DNA of 20,050 nt from Lachnospiraceae bacterium (GTDB lineage: Bacteria; Bacillota_A; Clostridia; Lachnospirales; Lachnospiraceae): positions 1 to 20,050 of the forward strand of contig JAGADM010000083.1 in the NCBI GenBank assembly GCA_017613595.1, given 5' to 3'. Of this stretch, positions 6,432 to 15,885 are shown in pieces (positions within the stretch are counted from its first letter, which is position 1; each line of letters starts with the position of its first letter). Below the pieces are notes generated by a model. It saw only the letters and a program-made list of their open reading frames with translations. It did not search any database and had not been told where the DNA came from. A program made the position numbers and the translations under genes.

Positions 6432-7865
6432 TTATACCATCGTGCCGAGATAATAGAATCCGGTGCACTCGTCAAGCTTCACGCGCACAATCTGACCAAG
6501 AAGCGATTCATCTCCCGGAAAATGCACAAGAAGGTTGTTCTCAAGCCGCCCCGTAACGCAGCCGGTCGCTTTTTTATAGTTTTCACAGAGAACGGGAACC
6601 GTCTGTCCCGTGAACTTCCTCGCTTCCGCTCCCGCAACTTCGCCGACCGTTTCGAGAAGCCGTTTCATGCGCTCCGCGCTGACTTCCTCCGGCACCTGGT
6701 CGGGCATATCCGCCGCGGGCGTACCGCTCCGCTTCGAATAGATGAAGGTAAATGCGCTCATGAAGCGGGCTTTCCGGATTACGTCAAGCGTATCTTCAAA
6801 GTCCTCGTCGGTCTCGCCCGGGAAACCGATGATGATATCGGTCGTAATCGCGGCATCCGGGATGATTTCGCGGATGCGGTCCGTAAGGGCAAGGAACTGT
6901 TCCTTCGTATAATGCCGGTTCATCTTCTGAAGAAGCCTCGTGCTTCCCGACTGAAGCGGCAGGTGGATATGATTGCAGATCTTAGGATTGGCGGCAACCT
7001 CGCGTAACAGATCCTCGGATATGTCCTTCGGATGAGGCGTCATGAAACGCACGCGCTCGAGTCCTTTCACATTTGCCACATCACGGATCAGTTCGGCAAA
7101 GCTGACCTGCGGGTCAATCGTCTTTCCGTAGGAATTGACGTTCTGCCCGAGAAGCATGACTTCCTTTACACCTTCGCTCACAAGCTGTTCGGTTTCCTTA
7201 ATGATGTCAACCGGATTCCTGGAACGTTCGCGGCCGCGTACATAAGGAACGATGCAGTAGGTGCAGAAGTTATTGCAGCCGTACATGATGTTCACGCCGG
7301 CCTTAAAATCATATTTGCGGTAGCTCGGCAGGTCTTCAACAATCCGGTCTGCCTCCTCGCGGACGTCCGTAACCATGCCTTTTCCGTGAAAACTGCGGTA
7401 AAGCAGTTCGGAAAGCATATAGATGTTATGTGTTCCGAAGATGATATCCACGAACCGGTAGGACTGCTTAATCTTCTCGACGGCTTCCTTCTCCTGCATC
7501 ATGCAGCCGCACAGGACGATCTTCATCCCGGGACGGCTCTTCTTCAGGCGGCCGAGGTAGCCGATACGCCCGTAAACGCGCGTGTTCGCATTTTCCCGCA
7601 CCGTACAGGTGTTATAGAGGACAATGTCGGCCTCTTCGGTTTCCACAGGCGTATAGCCGATATATGTGAGAATACCGGCAAGCTTTTCGGAATCCTTCGC
7701 GTTCATCTGGCAGCCGAACGTCTCGACATGCATCGTGAATTCACGGTGCTCCGCTTCTTTTCTTGCCGAAAGTTCATCACGCAGCAGGTCCATGAAGTAA
7801 TACTGCCGCTCGGGTTCCTTCGTCGGAATATGCTTTGCGTCAATTGGCAGGTATTTATCGCTCAT
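6432..7865 (-). CDS. miaB: tRNA-2-methylthio-N6-dimethylallyladenosine synthase MiaB
   Basis: This 477-residue radical-SAM methylthiotransferase adds the 2-methylthio group to i6A37 of tRNAs reading UNN codons. The N-terminal UPF0004 domain carries the auxiliary cluster cysteines Cys52 (ETFGCQMN), Cys87 (NTCTVR) and Cys121. The radical SAM motif CNNFCTYC gives Cys197, Cys201 and Cys204, followed by VPYVRGRERSR, typical of MiaB. The C-terminal about 65 residues fit a TRAM RNA-binding domain. An N-terminal extension of about 40 residues precedes the core, as is common in Clostridia. The start lies 3 nt after the proA stop (TAA-CCG-ATG) without a strong ribosome site, which suggests translational coupling. 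It is the last gene of the phoH-miaB unit. Confidence 0.97.
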   Translation of the reverse strand: MSDKYLPIDAKHIPTKEPERQYYFMDLLRDELSARKEAEHREFTMHVETFGCQMNAKDSEKLAGILTYIGYTPVETEEADIVLYNTCTVRENANTRVYGRIGYLGRLKKSRPGMKIVLCGCMMQEKEAVEKIKQSYRFVDIIFGTHNIYMLSELLYRSFHGKGMVTDVREEADRIVEDLPSYRKYDFKAGVNIMYGCNNFCTYCIVPYVRGRERSRNPVDIIKETEQLVSEGVKEVMLLGQNVNSYGKTIDPQVSFAELIRDVANVKGLERVRFMTPHPKDISEDLLREVAANPKICNHIHLPLQSGSTRLLQKMNRHYTKEQFLALTDRIREIIPDAAITTDIIIGFPGETDEDFEDTLDVIRKARFMSAFTFIYSKRSGTPAADMPDQVPEEVSAERMKRLLETVGEVAGAEARKFTGQTVPVLCENYKKATGCVTGRLENNLLVHFPGDESLLGQIVRVKLDECTGFYYLGTMV

Positions 7866-7868
7866 CGG

Positions 7869-9113
7869 TTAACCGCGCACCTGTCCGTTTCCGCGGATCA
7901 GGTATTTGTAAGAGGTAAGCTCGCGAAGGCCCATCGGTCCGCGGGCATGAAGTTTCTGGGTACTGATTCCGATCTCCGCGCCGAAGCCGAACTGCTCGCC
8001 GTCGGTGAAACGCGTGGAAGCGTTTACGTATACGCACGCGCTGTCCACCTGCTTTAAGAACTTCTCGGCGTTCGCGTTATCATTCGTAAGAATCGCGTCG
8101 GAATGCTTCGTATGATAGGTGTTAATGTGACGAATGGCTTCGTCAACGGAAGCAACCGTCTTGATGCTGATGAGGCTTCCGAGGTATTCCTTCGCGAAAT
8201 CCTCCTCGGTAGCGTCTTCCATCGCGGGTACAACGGCACGGGCTGCTTCATCGGCACGCATCGTGATATTGCACTCGTTAAGCATCTGATAAAGCTTCGG
8301 CAGAAACTCCGCGGCGATCTTCTCGTGGATTACAAGGCTCTCGCAGGCGTTGCAAACGCCCATACGCTGCGTTTTCGCGTTCTTGATGATAGCGAGTGCC
8401 TTCTCCTGGTCCGCGGTCTCGTCGACGAAGATATGGCAGTTTCCGGTACCGGTCTCGATAACCGGAATCGTGCTGTTCTCAAGGACGCTGCGGATCAGTC
8501 CCGCGCCGCCTCTCGGAATCAGAACGTCCACAAAACGGTTCAGCTTCATGAATTCCGTTGCCGTCTCGCGACTCGTATCGGTAATGAGCTGGATCGAAGC
8601 CTCGGGAAGACCGCATTCCTTAACCGCCTTCTGAAGTACTTCGGTAATCTTCGTATTGGAAGTGATCGCGTCGGAACCGCCTCTTAAGATTACGGCATTG
8701 CCGGTCTTAAAACAGAGGCCGAACGCGTCCGCCGTAACATTCGGACGGGATTCGTAAATGATGCCGATAACGCCGAAAGGAACGCGGATCTTATCAATCT
8801 TAAGGCCGTTCGGCCGCTCGAAGGACTCGAGGATCTCACCGACCGGATCGTTTAAACCGGCAACCTGGCGCAGTCCGTCCGCCATACCCTCGACACGCGC
8901 GGGGTTCAGACGGAGACGGTCAACCATAGCAGGGCTGACACCCTTTTCCTCGGCATTTTTCACATCAACGGCATTGGCCGCGAGAATGCTCTCCGTTTCC
9001 TTAACAAGCAGGTACGCAGCGTGAAGCAGCGTTTCATTCTTCTTAGCGGTATCGGTTACCGCAAGGATTTCCGAAGCAAGCTGTGCTTCCTTACCCATGA
9101 TTAATAAATTCAT
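7869..9113 (-). CDS. proA: Gamma-glutamyl phosphate reductase ProA
   Basis: This 414-residue enzyme catalyses the second step of proline synthesis: glutamyl 5-phosphate plus NADPH to glutamate semialdehyde. It is an aldehyde-dehydrogenase-fold protein with [16 protein letters not shown], the nucleotide-binding [13 protein letters not shown] and the catalytic Cys254 in [12 protein letters not shown]. Length matches the family. The ATG at 9113 is chosen because AAGGAG lies 8 nt upstream; the in-frame GTG at 9122 overlaps that site and would add three residues. Its partner proB is in the same unit but separated from it by the DUF896 and cyclo-ligase genes. Confidence 0.97.
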   Translation of the reverse strand: MNLLIMGKEAQLASEILAVTDTAKKNETLLHAAYLLVKETESILAANAVDVKNAEEKGVSPAMVDRLRLNPARVEGMADGLRQVAGLNDPVGEILESFERPNGLKIDKIRVPFGVIGIIYESRPNVTADAFGLCFKTGNAVILRGGSDAITSNTKITEVLQKAVKECGLPEASIQLITDTSRETATEFMKLNRFVDVLIPRGGAGLIRSVLENSTIPVIETGTGNCHIFVDETADQEKALAIIKNAKTQRMGVCNACESLVIHEKIAAEFLPKLYQMLNECNITMRADEAARAVVPAMEDATEEDFAKEYLGSLISIKTVASVDEAIRHINTYHTKHSDAILTNDNANAEKFLKQVDSACVYVNASTRFTDGEQFGFGAEIGISTQKLHARGPMGLRELTSYKYLIRGNGQVRG

Positions 9114-9158
9114 CCCGTTCACTCCTTTATCCGGGCGTTCCGCCCTGTATTGAAAGAA

Positions 9159-9722
9159 CTAAGCATTTACCGCGTAACGATCGGTTTCCGTAATGATCAG
9201 ATTCATCGGAATATCGTTGCCGTCCGCCGGTACGCTGATGGTCTTCTGAAGTTCGTATGCAAGCATAACTTTCGGCACGTCCGGGTATTTCTTTAAAAAG
9301 CGGTCATAATAGCCTCCGCCGTAGCCGATCCGGTTCCCGAATGCGTCAAATACGACGCCGGGCACTACGATCAGCGCCTTAACGCCGTCAAGATTCACCT
9401 TTTCCGCATTGACGGGCTCCGGGATTCCGTACTCGCCCTTCGCAAGCTCGGTATCCTCATCAAAATACCGGAATTCCATCTCTCTGCCCGGCAGACATAC
9501 CGGAAGCGCCACTCTCTTGCCGTCTTTCCGGGCCTGTTCATACAGGTAGTCCATCGAGACTTCCGCGCTGATGGAATAATAGCCGAGAATGACATCCGCA
9601 TCCCTATAGATGTCCTCCTTCAGCAGTTTCTCCGTTACAATCGCGCTGTAACAGAGGATGCGCGTCGCGGAAAGCGTTCTTCTGCGGCGCTTCATCATGG
9701 TTCTCAGTTCGTTCTTAGTCAT
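9159..9722 (-). CDS. 5-formyltetrahydrofolate cyclo-ligase
   Basis: This 187-residue cytoplasmic enzyme converts 5-formyl-THF to 5,10-methenyl-THF using ATP, returning a storage or inhibitory folate to the one-carbon pool. The N-terminal Lys/Arg-rich helix, the GYYSISAEVSM strand-turn, KGEYGIPEP and the signature GYGGGYYDRFL (133-143) are all present. Length is normal for the family. GAGGGA lies upstream of the ATG. It sits 15 nt after the DUF896 gene and 45 nt before proA, so it is co-transcribed with proline genes. No metabolic link between the two is evident beyond the operon. Confidence 0.95.
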   Translation of the reverse strand: MTKNELRTMMKRRRRTLSATRILCYSAIVTEKLLKEDIYRDADVILGYYSISAEVSMDYLYEQARKDGKRVALPVCLPGREMEFRYFDEDTELAKGEYGIPEPVNAEKVNLDGVKALIVVPGVVFDAFGNRIGYGGGYYDRFLKKYPDVPKVMLAYELQKTISVPADGNDIPMNLIITETDRYAVNA

Positions 9723-9737
9723 TGTACTTCCCTCGTC

Positions 9738-9947
9738 TTACTTCTTTCGAAGGTCTTTAACCTCCGTTGTCGAACCGTCCGGATTCACAATCGTGATCCG
9801 GTCAAGCTCCGACCTTAAATTGGCGCGTACGGCTTCGATGTAGGCAGAACGTAAAGCTGCCTGCTCCTGCTTGTCCGCGTCGCTTAAACCTTCCGTCTTC
9901 GACTTCCGGTATAATTCATTGATTCTTTTGATGTCTTCTTCGTTCAT
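9738..9947 (-). CDS. DUF896 / UPF0291 (YnzC-like) small protein
   Basis: 69 residues. NEEDIKRINELYRKSKTEGL followed by LSDADKQEQAALRSAYIEAV is the hallmark of the DUF896 family, whose B. subtilis member YnzC is a small helical-hairpin protein induced in the SOS response. The C-terminal third (residues about 48-69, RITIVNPDGSTTEVKDLRKK) is also family-typical. Its ATG overlaps the proB stop as ATGA, so translation is coupled to proB. Molecular function is unknown. No LexA-like site is visible nearby, so SOS control is not supported here. Confidence 0.93.
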   Translation of the reverse strand: MNEEDIKRINELYRKSKTEGLSDADKQEQAALRSAYIEAVRANLRSELDRITIVNPDGSTTEVKDLRKK

Positions 9948-10792
9948 TCCGCACGATCCTTCATCAGATAATTGATCAGATGGAAATCCTCATTGCGGTG
10001 TGCCTTGAATAACGTTCCGATCTGCTGTCCCTCAACAACACGCCGGAGATTATTCATATCCGCACCGTTCGCGATCACCATATCCGCGCCGGCGTCGTTT
10101 GCGATACGCGCCGCGCTCACCTTTGCCGCCATGCCGCCCGTTCCGACATCGCTTCCCGCACCCTTGGCCATGGCTTCGAGCTCATCGGTAATGTAATCGA
10201 TTTCCGAAACAAGCTTCGCGTCGGGATTGTTTCTCGGGTCGTCCGTGAAGAAGCCGTCCTGGTCCGAAAGAATGATCAGAAGGTCCGCATGGATCAGCGC
10301 CGCAACGATAGCGGAAAGCGTATCGTTATCGCCGAACTCAATCTCATCGGTGGCAACGGTATCATTTTCGTTTACAACCGGGATTGTTCCGAGCTCCAAC
10401 AGGCGGGAAAACGTGCTTCTCGCGTTCCGGCGCATCGTGTCGTTGATCATCGTATCCTTTGTGATCAGAACCTGCGCGGTAATCTTGTTATACTCCGCGA
10501 ACAGACGCTGGTAAACCATCATCAGTCTTGCCTGACCGATTGCGGCGCACGCCTGCTTCACATCCTGTTCCTTCGGGCGTTCCTTGATGTTCATGGCTTT
10601 GCGGCCGACTGCGATCGCACCCGAGGAAACGAGTACGACTTCCTTGCCGGCGTTGCTCCAGTCTGCAAGCACGCGGACGAGCCGTTCCATCTTTTCGAGG
10701 TTCATGTCCCCTGTCTCGGGATGGGTAAGCGTCGAAGAACCGATCTTCACGACAATCCTTTTCTTATCTTTCATAATTTCCGTACGGTCCAT
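9944..10792 (-). CDS. proB: Glutamate 5-kinase ProB, short form without PUA domain
   Basis: This 282-residue enzyme phosphorylates glutamate to glutamyl 5-phosphate, the first and feedback-controlled step of proline synthesis. Amino-acid-kinase motifs are visible: VVKIGSSTLT, VSSGAIAVG, PVVNENDTVATDEI, FGDNDTLSAIVA, LLILSDQDGFFTDDPR and GTGGMAAKVSAA. The protein ends soon after the kinase domain, so the PUA domain found in E. coli ProB (about 367 residues) is missing; short forms are known in Firmicutes. GGAGG lies 9 nt before the ATG at 10792. It starts 45 nt after the upstream flavoprotein gene. Confidence 0.96.
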   Translation of the reverse strand: MDRTEIMKDKKRIVVKIGSSTLTHPETGDMNLEKMERLVRVLADWSNAGKEVVLVSSGAIAVGRKAMNIKERPKEQDVKQACAAIGQARLMMVYQRLFAEYNKITAQVLITKDTMINDTMRRNARSTFSRLLELGTIPVVNENDTVATDEIEFGDNDTLSAIVAALIHADLLIILSDQDGFFTDDPRNNPDAKLVSEIDYITDELEAMAKGAGSDVGTGGMAAKVSAARIANDAGADMVIANGADMNNLRRVVEGQQIGTLFKAHRNEDFHLINYLMKDRAE

Positions 10793-10837
10793 TATGATAT
10801 GCCTCCGTATGACTGTTTATAATCGGGCAGGCCGGAT

Positions 10838-12430
10838 TCACTCCTTAACTGCCTTATATTCTTTCGTAATTGCCTCAAATACGCGGATACCGTCCATCGC
10901 CGCGGACATAATGCCTCCCGCGTATCCGGCGCCCTCTCCGCATGGATAAAGGCCCTTTAACGATACCGATTCGCAGCTGTCGTCACGTGTGATACGTACC
11001 GGCGAACTCGTGCGGCTCTCAATCGCACAAAGCAGGGCGTCTTCATCGGCAAATCCGGGCATCGTCTTATCAAACGCGTGGATTCCTTCGATCAGGTCGC
11101 TGCCGATGTACTCCGGGATTACTTCCCGAAGATTTGTATAATGAACAGCTCCCTTCGTCACAGGCTTAATGCTTCCGAAGCCCGTGCCCGGAACCCCTTT
11201 CTCGTAGTCGCCGAAGCGCTGCGTAGGAATCTTTCCCAGTCCTGCGTTATATGCCTTTTCCTCAAGCCGTTCCTGATAGATCATTCCGGCAAGCGGCGAT
11301 TCATCACGCACTTCCCGAAGGTAATCCTCCGGTGTTACCGTAACGACTATGGCGGAGTTCGAGTTCTCCGCGTCTCTTGCGAAATTGCTCATGCCGTTGA
11401 CCGCAAGCCGTCCGGGTTCGGACGATGCGTTCACGACATATCCGCCCGGGCACATACAGAAACTGTAAACGCCTCTGCCGTCGGCCGCCGTATAGGTTAA
11501 CTTATAATCGGCCGCAGGCAGGTCCGCAGCAGCGTCACCGTACTGCGTCCGGTCGATAAACTCTCTTCTGTGCTGGATCCGCACGCCCATGGCATAGGCC
11601 TTCGGCTCCATCGTAATTCCGTCCTTAAAGAGCTCCCGGATGGTATCTCTCGAGCTGTGCCCGATGGCTAAAACCGCTGTCTCACAGGGAATTGTCTCAC
11701 CGGCGTCAGTAACGATTCCGGTAAGCCTTCCGCCTTCGGTCAGAAACCGTTCCGCCTTCGTTTCAAAACGGAACTCTCCGCCGAGCCTTATGATCTCATT
11801 CCGCATATTGACGATGACGGTACGGAGCTTATCCGTTCCGATATGCGGTTTATTCCGATACAGGATTTCCTCGGGCGCGCCGAACTTTACGAACGTTTCG
11901 AGAACAAACCGTCCTTTGCCGTCCTTATCCTTCACAAGCGTGTTCAGCTTTCCGTCGGAAAATGTGCCCGCTCCGCCTTCACCGAACTGCACGTTTCCGC
12001 GGCCATCAAGCGGTGCTCCTTCGTAGAAGGCTTCGACACGACTCACGCGCTCTTCCATTGCCGGTCCCCGTTCTAGAACGATCGGCCGGAAACCTTCGAT
12101 GGAAAGCAGATACGCGTTGAACAGTCCCGCGGGTCCCGCGCCGATGACAACCGGACGGTGCTTCATCACGGAAGTTCCCGTTATCTCATAGCGGTACCGC
12201 TTCGGTTTATATGCTTCAAAGCCCTTTCTGAGGAACCGGTTCTCGTCCTTCATACGAACCGCAAGAGCATACAGAAATACGATACGGTCCTTCTTTCGGG
12301 CATCGATCGACTGTTTCACGATCGCCAGCTCAAGGATGTCGCCGTCCTTCACGCGAAGTTCCTTCGCGGCGGCCCGCACCAGGTCTTCTTTTGTATGCTT
12401 CACCGGTACCGTGACCGCGACTTTGATCAT
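10838..12430 (-). CDS. FAD-dependent dehydrogenase-like protein, COG2509 type
   Basis: 530 residues. A ThiI-like or ferredoxin-like N-terminal segment of about 90 residues precedes a Rossmann FAD site, VVIGAGPAGLFNAYLL (about 94-109). The conserved block GRGNVQFGEGGAGTFSDGKL is diagnostic of this uncharacterised NAD(FAD)-utilising dehydrogenase family. AVLAIGHSSRDT and a C-terminal GLYPCGEGAGYAGGIMSAA (second FAD contact) are also present. The substrate is not known. AGAGGA lies 7 nt before the ATG. It follows a second, unrelated FAD protein after 15 nt, with proB downstream. Confidence 0.92.
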   Translation of the reverse strand: MIKVAVTVPVKHTKEDLVRAAAKELRVKDGDILELAIVKQSIDARKKDRIVFLYALAVRMKDENRFLRKGFEAYKPKRYRYEITGTSVMKHRPVVIGAGPAGLFNAYLLSIEGFRPIVLERGPAMEERVSRVEAFYEGAPLDGRGNVQFGEGGAGTFSDGKLNTLVKDKDGKGRFVLETFVKFGAPEEILYRNKPHIGTDKLRTVIVNMRNEIIRLGGEFRFETKAERFLTEGGRLTGIVTDAGETIPCETAVLAIGHSSRDTIRELFKDGITMEPKAYAMGVRIQHRREFIDRTQYGDAAADLPAADYKLTYTAADGRGVYSFCMCPGGYVVNASSEPGRLAVNGMSNFARDAENSNSAIVVTVTPEDYLREVRDESPLAGMIYQERLEEKAYNAGLGKIPTQRFGDYEKGVPGTGFGSIKPVTKGAVHYTNLREVIPEYIGSDLIEGIHAFDKTMPGFADEDALLCAIESRTSSPVRITRDDSCESVSLKGLYPCGEGAGYAGGIMSAAMDGIRVFEAITKEYKAVKE

Positions 12431-12445
12431 AATGCATTCCTCTTG

Positions 12446-13693
12446 TTATTTCGTTGCGGCAGCCGTTCCGGCAAGAATGCCGGTGGCAAATGCGAACTGC
12501 AGATTGTAACCGCCGCAGGTGCCGTCCACATCCAGCAGCTCGCCCGTGAAGTAAAGCCCCTTCTGGAGTTTTGATTCAAGCGTAGCCGCATGGATTCCGG
12601 ATACCGAAATGCCGCCGGCCGTAACCTGCGCCATCGGAAAATCCTTCGTCTGTATGATCGGAAGGGTAAAGCCCTTCATCTCTTTTACGATATTTCGTAT
12701 ATCCTTTGCCGTCAGCTTTTCGTTCTTCGCGTCGGCACGTACGCCTGCGCGGAGGAAAATAACATATAAAAGCTTCTTCGGAAGGATCGTCGAAAGACAG
12801 TCCTCCACCGTAATCTCAAAATCACTGAGAATCCGTCTGCTGATGCTTTCGTATAGCGCGTCTTTACTGAAATCCGGCAGAAAATCAATCGAAAGGGATG
12901 CTTCCCCTTTCTGACGGATCGCGTCGCCCGCGTAACGGCTCAGCTGCATCACGGCGATACCGCTGATTCCGTAATCGGTGAAAAGAACCTCTCCGCTCTC
13001 TTTATACTGCTTTTCCGCTCCGTCCGTAACAGCGATCAGCGTTACGCATGCTTCCGCGCGGACACCCGAAAGCGTCTTCAGGTTCTTGTCTCTTGCGACC
13101 ATCTGCACAAGCGCCGGAAACAGCGGACTGATCACATGTCCGAACGACTTCGCGGTTTCGTATCCGAACGGTCCCGCGCCGAGATTCTGTCCCGCAAGTC
13201 CTCCGGTCGCAACGATAACGCGGTCGCATGATACATTGACCGTCTTATCGCTGATGAGGTTTTTATAAGTAACGGAGAAGCCTTTCTTCTCCTTCTTAAG
13301 CTTAAGTACCTCGGCCGAAACGATGACATTTACGCCCTTGTCCGCAAGACGGGATGCGAAAAATGTGATCACCGACGCCGCCTGCTCGCTGTACGGATAA
13401 AAGTACCCGCGCTTTTCTTTCAAATAAAGCCCGCGGTCCGTAAGCCAGCTGCGCACCTGCTCCGGTGAGCACTCCGAAAAAACGTCCGAAACAAACTGCG
13501 GATCGCCGCCGCGGTAACAGTCCGCGGTAAGAACGGTGTTGCCGAGATTGCATTTGCCGTTGCCCGTTGCGGCAAGCTTCTTGCCGAGTTTATCATTGTG
13601 CTCTAACAGAATCACATCGGCGCCGGCTTCCTTCGCGGACAGCGCCGCGCACAGGCCGGATGCTCCTCCGCCGATTACCACTATCCTCTTCAT
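12446..13693 (-). CDS. HI0933 / BaiN-RdsA family FAD flavoprotein
   Basis: 415 residues. The N-terminal FAD motif VVIGGGASGLCAALSA (about 5-20), LGKKLAATGNGKCNLGN and YFYPYSEQA, plus the C-terminal GELLDVDGTCGGYNLQFAFATG, are signatures of the HI0933-like family. Members have been linked to bile-acid dehydroxylation (BaiN) and other reductions, but most, including this one, have no assigned substrate. The ATG overlaps the flippase stop by 4 nt (ATGA), so translation is coupled. A bile-acid role should not be assumed: no other bai gene is in view. Confidence 0.94.
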   Translation of the reverse strand: MKRIVVIGGGASGLCAALSAKEAGADVILLEHNDKLGKKLAATGNGKCNLGNTVLTADCYRGGDPQFVSDVFSECSPEQVRSWLTDRGLYLKEKRGYFYPYSEQAASVITFFASRLADKGVNVIVSAEVLKLKKEKKGFSVTYKNLISDKTVNVSCDRVIVATGGLAGQNLGAGPFGYETAKSFGHVISPLFPALVQMVARDKNLKTLSGVRAEACVTLIAVTDGAEKQYKESGEVLFTDYGISGIAVMQLSRYAGDAIRQKGEASLSIDFLPDFSKDALYESISRRILSDFEITVEDCLSTILPKKLLYVIFLRAGVRADAKNEKLTAKDIRNIVKEMKGFTLPIIQTKDFPMAQVTAGGISVSGIHAATLESKLQKGLYFTGELLDVDGTCGGYNLQFAFATGILAGTAAATK

Positions 13694-15375
13694 TCCTTCG
13701 ATTCCTCCGAATCGTCTTTTAACAGATGAAGTTTAATAAACACTTTCGCGATTGTCTTACCTTTAGGCATCTCACGAACTTCCTTCACGGTTACGCCGCC
13801 GAGAAGAAGCAATGTCGCGAAATAAACGAATATACAGAGCCCGATCGTCACAAGACAGGCAATCATATTGCAGATGCCCGGTCTCGTAGGGATTCCCATC
13901 TTCAGCACCTTATTGAGCGACCGGTACGCAATATCGGAAAATGCGCCCATGACCGCCGAACTGATCAGCGGAATCACAAAAGTCGTTCTCCACTCCTGCT
14001 TATAACCGCACAGTTTCCGGATGCTGTGCGCATTCAGGATGCACACGATCACGGCGAAAAGGATGTTGCAGATTACCAGCGCTAACGCGTCAAGATCGGT
14101 GTACTTTAAAAGCGCGATCAGAACGCCGCAGTGAATAACCAATGCAATCAGCGAATGACGGACCGGCAGGAACATATGGTTGATACCCTGCAGCACGCCG
14201 TTTGTAACAGTCGATAACGCGAAGAAAACAACCGCGATACCGCCGATATTCATCATCTGCGCGGTCATCTCGCGCGCGTCGCCGTACAGCATGTAAAGGA
14301 TCGGTCCGCCGAGCGCCATCAATCCGAAGGCACACGGAAACGCGATGATCATATTAAATTTGACAGCCGAAGCAATCTTCTCGTTCACTTTATGCCTGCG
14401 TCCCGAAGCAATCTCGGCTACGAGACTCGGAACGATCGCGGTACCCATCGCGGAAGCAATCGCAACCGGCACATTGGTAAGCAGACGGTACTTGTTCGAA
14501 TAGATACCGAGCCATGTGGTTCTGAGGTCCTCACCGTACTGCTTTGCGGAAAGTACCCGGTTAAAGACCGACACGTCGACAAGACCGGAAATCTGGTATA
14601 CGGTCTGGCTGAATACAACCGGAATAACCGTAATCAGAAGGATCTTTAAAATCTGTCCGTAACGCTCCGCCTCGCGATCACGGTCGGCGGATACCAGTTT
14701 CAGGTAGGATCTGCGCTGGATCAGAAATATGACAATCAGCGTCAGCGCGCCTGCACAGGCGCCGAGAAACGTTCCCCATGTACCGCCTGCAGCACCGTAA
14801 GCGCTCTGGTTATCGAAGAACTGGTATTTCTTCATCATGATCATCGCGGCAACGACACTGACAACCGCATTGACGATCTGCTCGATAATCTGGGAAATCG
14901 CGGTCGGAACCATATTCCCGTAGCCCTGGAAGAAACCTCTGACAACTCCCATTACGGCAAATACGAAGATGGTCGGCGCCAATACCCGTAGCGGAATTGC
15001 CACATCGGGCGTATCGTTGAAGCGTCCGTAAAGATCCGCACCGAAATATACGATAAGCGATGCCGCGCCGCCGACAATGATGCCGAACAAAAGCCCGACC
15101 TTCAATACCCTGCCGGAATCGACATGCCGGCCTGTGATCTGCCTTGCCGAAACAAGCTTCGAAACCGCAAGCGGAAGACTGTACGAGCTTAAAAGCAGCG
15201 CGATATTGTAAAACTCAAACGCAGTCGTATAATACCCCATTGCCGTGTCGCCGACAATACGCGTCAGCGGAACCCGGTATACCATACCGATGATCCGGAC
15301 GATCAGTGAGGCAGCCGCAAGAATGCTTCCCTGCAGGAGCACGTTCGCGTTTTTCTTATTCACATCATTTTCCAT
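13690..15375 (-). CDS. MOP-superfamily polysaccharide/lipid flippase, SpoVB/MurJ-like
   Basis: This 561-residue integral membrane protein has about 14 hydrophobic helices spread over its whole length. The start, NVLLQGSILAAASLIVRIIGMVYRVPL, is the characteristic N terminus of the SpoVB/RfbX/MurJ branch, which moves lipid-linked saccharides (such as lipid II) across the membrane. RGFFQGYGNMVPTAISQIIEQIVN is another typical segment. The ATG at 15375 is preferred over a TTG one codon earlier. It lies 6 nt after the ybeY stop with a weak ribosome site, consistent with coupling. SpoVB and other MOP flippases cannot be told apart reliably by eye. Confidence 0.9.
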   Translation of the reverse strand: MENDVNKKNANVLLQGSILAAASLIVRIIGMVYRVPLTRIVGDTAMGYYTTAFEFYNIALLLSSYSLPLAVSKLVSARQITGRHVDSGRVLKVGLLFGIIVGGAASLIVYFGADLYGRFNDTPDVAIPLRVLAPTIFVFAVMGVVRGFFQGYGNMVPTAISQIIEQIVNAVVSVVAAMIMMKKYQFFDNQSAYGAAGGTWGTFLGACAGALTLIVIFLIQRRSYLKLVSADRDREAERYGQILKILLITVIPVVFSQTVYQISGLVDVSVFNRVLSAKQYGEDLRTTWLGIYSNKYRLLTNVPVAIASAMGTAIVPSLVAEIASGRRHKVNEKIASAVKFNMIIAFPCAFGLMALGGPILYMLYGDAREMTAQMMNIGGIAVVFFALSTVTNGVLQGINHMFLPVRHSLIALVIHCGVLIALLKYTDLDALALVICNILFAVIVCILNAHSIRKLCGYKQEWRTTFVIPLISSAVMGAFSDIAYRSLNKVLKMGIPTRPGICNMIACLVTIGLCIFVYFATLLLLGGVTVKEVREMPKGKTIAKVFIKLHLLKDDSEESKE

Positions 15376-15381
15376 CAAATA

Positions 15382-15885
15382 TTACTCGCTGTCCCTGGTA
15401 ATTCCCAAACGGCCAAGGATTTCCTCCTGCTTCTGTTCCATGACGAGCCTCTCGGCATTGTCGATATGATCATATCCGCACAGATGAAGCATGCTGTGCG
15501 CAACTAAAAATGCCAGTTCCCTTCTTACGGAATGATTGTATTCCGCAGCCTGCGCCTCCGCGCGCTCAAGAGAAATCACAATATCTCCGAGCACAAGGTC
15601 GCCGGTCTCGGGATCCGCGTAAATGTCGGGTTCCTCTTCAACCATCGAGAAATCTGCCGGTGTTTCGTAATTTAACATCGGGAACGACAGCACATCGGTT
15701 GCTTTGTCGATATTACGGTGCTCACGGTTCATCTCGCGGATGTTCGCGTCGTCCGTCAGAAGCACATTTACCGCGCATTCGTAAGGACAGCCGACATAGT
15801 TAAGCGCTTCTTCGACCACGGCCGTGATCGTCGCGTCAACGTCAAAGGAATAGGTTCTCTCACATTCCCGCTCAATGCTTACCAT
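15382..15885 (-). CDS. ybeY: Endoribonuclease YbeY
   Basis: This 167-residue single-strand-specific metallo-endoribonuclease is involved in 16S rRNA 3' end maturation and ribosome quality control. The zinc triad is visible as HSMLHLCGYDH with His130, His134 and His140. VLLTDDANIREMNREHRNIDKATDVLSFP is also highly typical. The ATG at 15885 is chosen because GGGAGG lies 6 nt upstream and it gives the usual family length; the frame stays open further upstream inside phoH. It overlaps the end of phoH by 14 nt, the common phoH-ybeY arrangement. Confidence 0.97.
   Translation of the reverse strand: MVSIERECERTYSFDVDATITAVVEEALNYVGCPYECAVNVLLTDDANIREMNREHRNIDKATDVLSFPMLNYETPADFSMVEEEPDIYADPETGDLVLGDIVISLERAEAQAAEYNHSVRRELAFLVAHSMLHLCGYDHIDNAERLVMEQKQEEILGRLGITRDSE

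Noticed and set aside
7032..8057. 341-codon open frame on the plus strand opposite miaB and proA
   Set aside because: It is antisense to two clearly conserved genes, has no recognisable domain, and reflects codon bias of the coding strand.
12446..13693. Bile-acid 7-dehydroxylation gene baiN
   Set aside because: The family name comes from one member; no other bai genes are present, so only the flavoprotein family is claimed.
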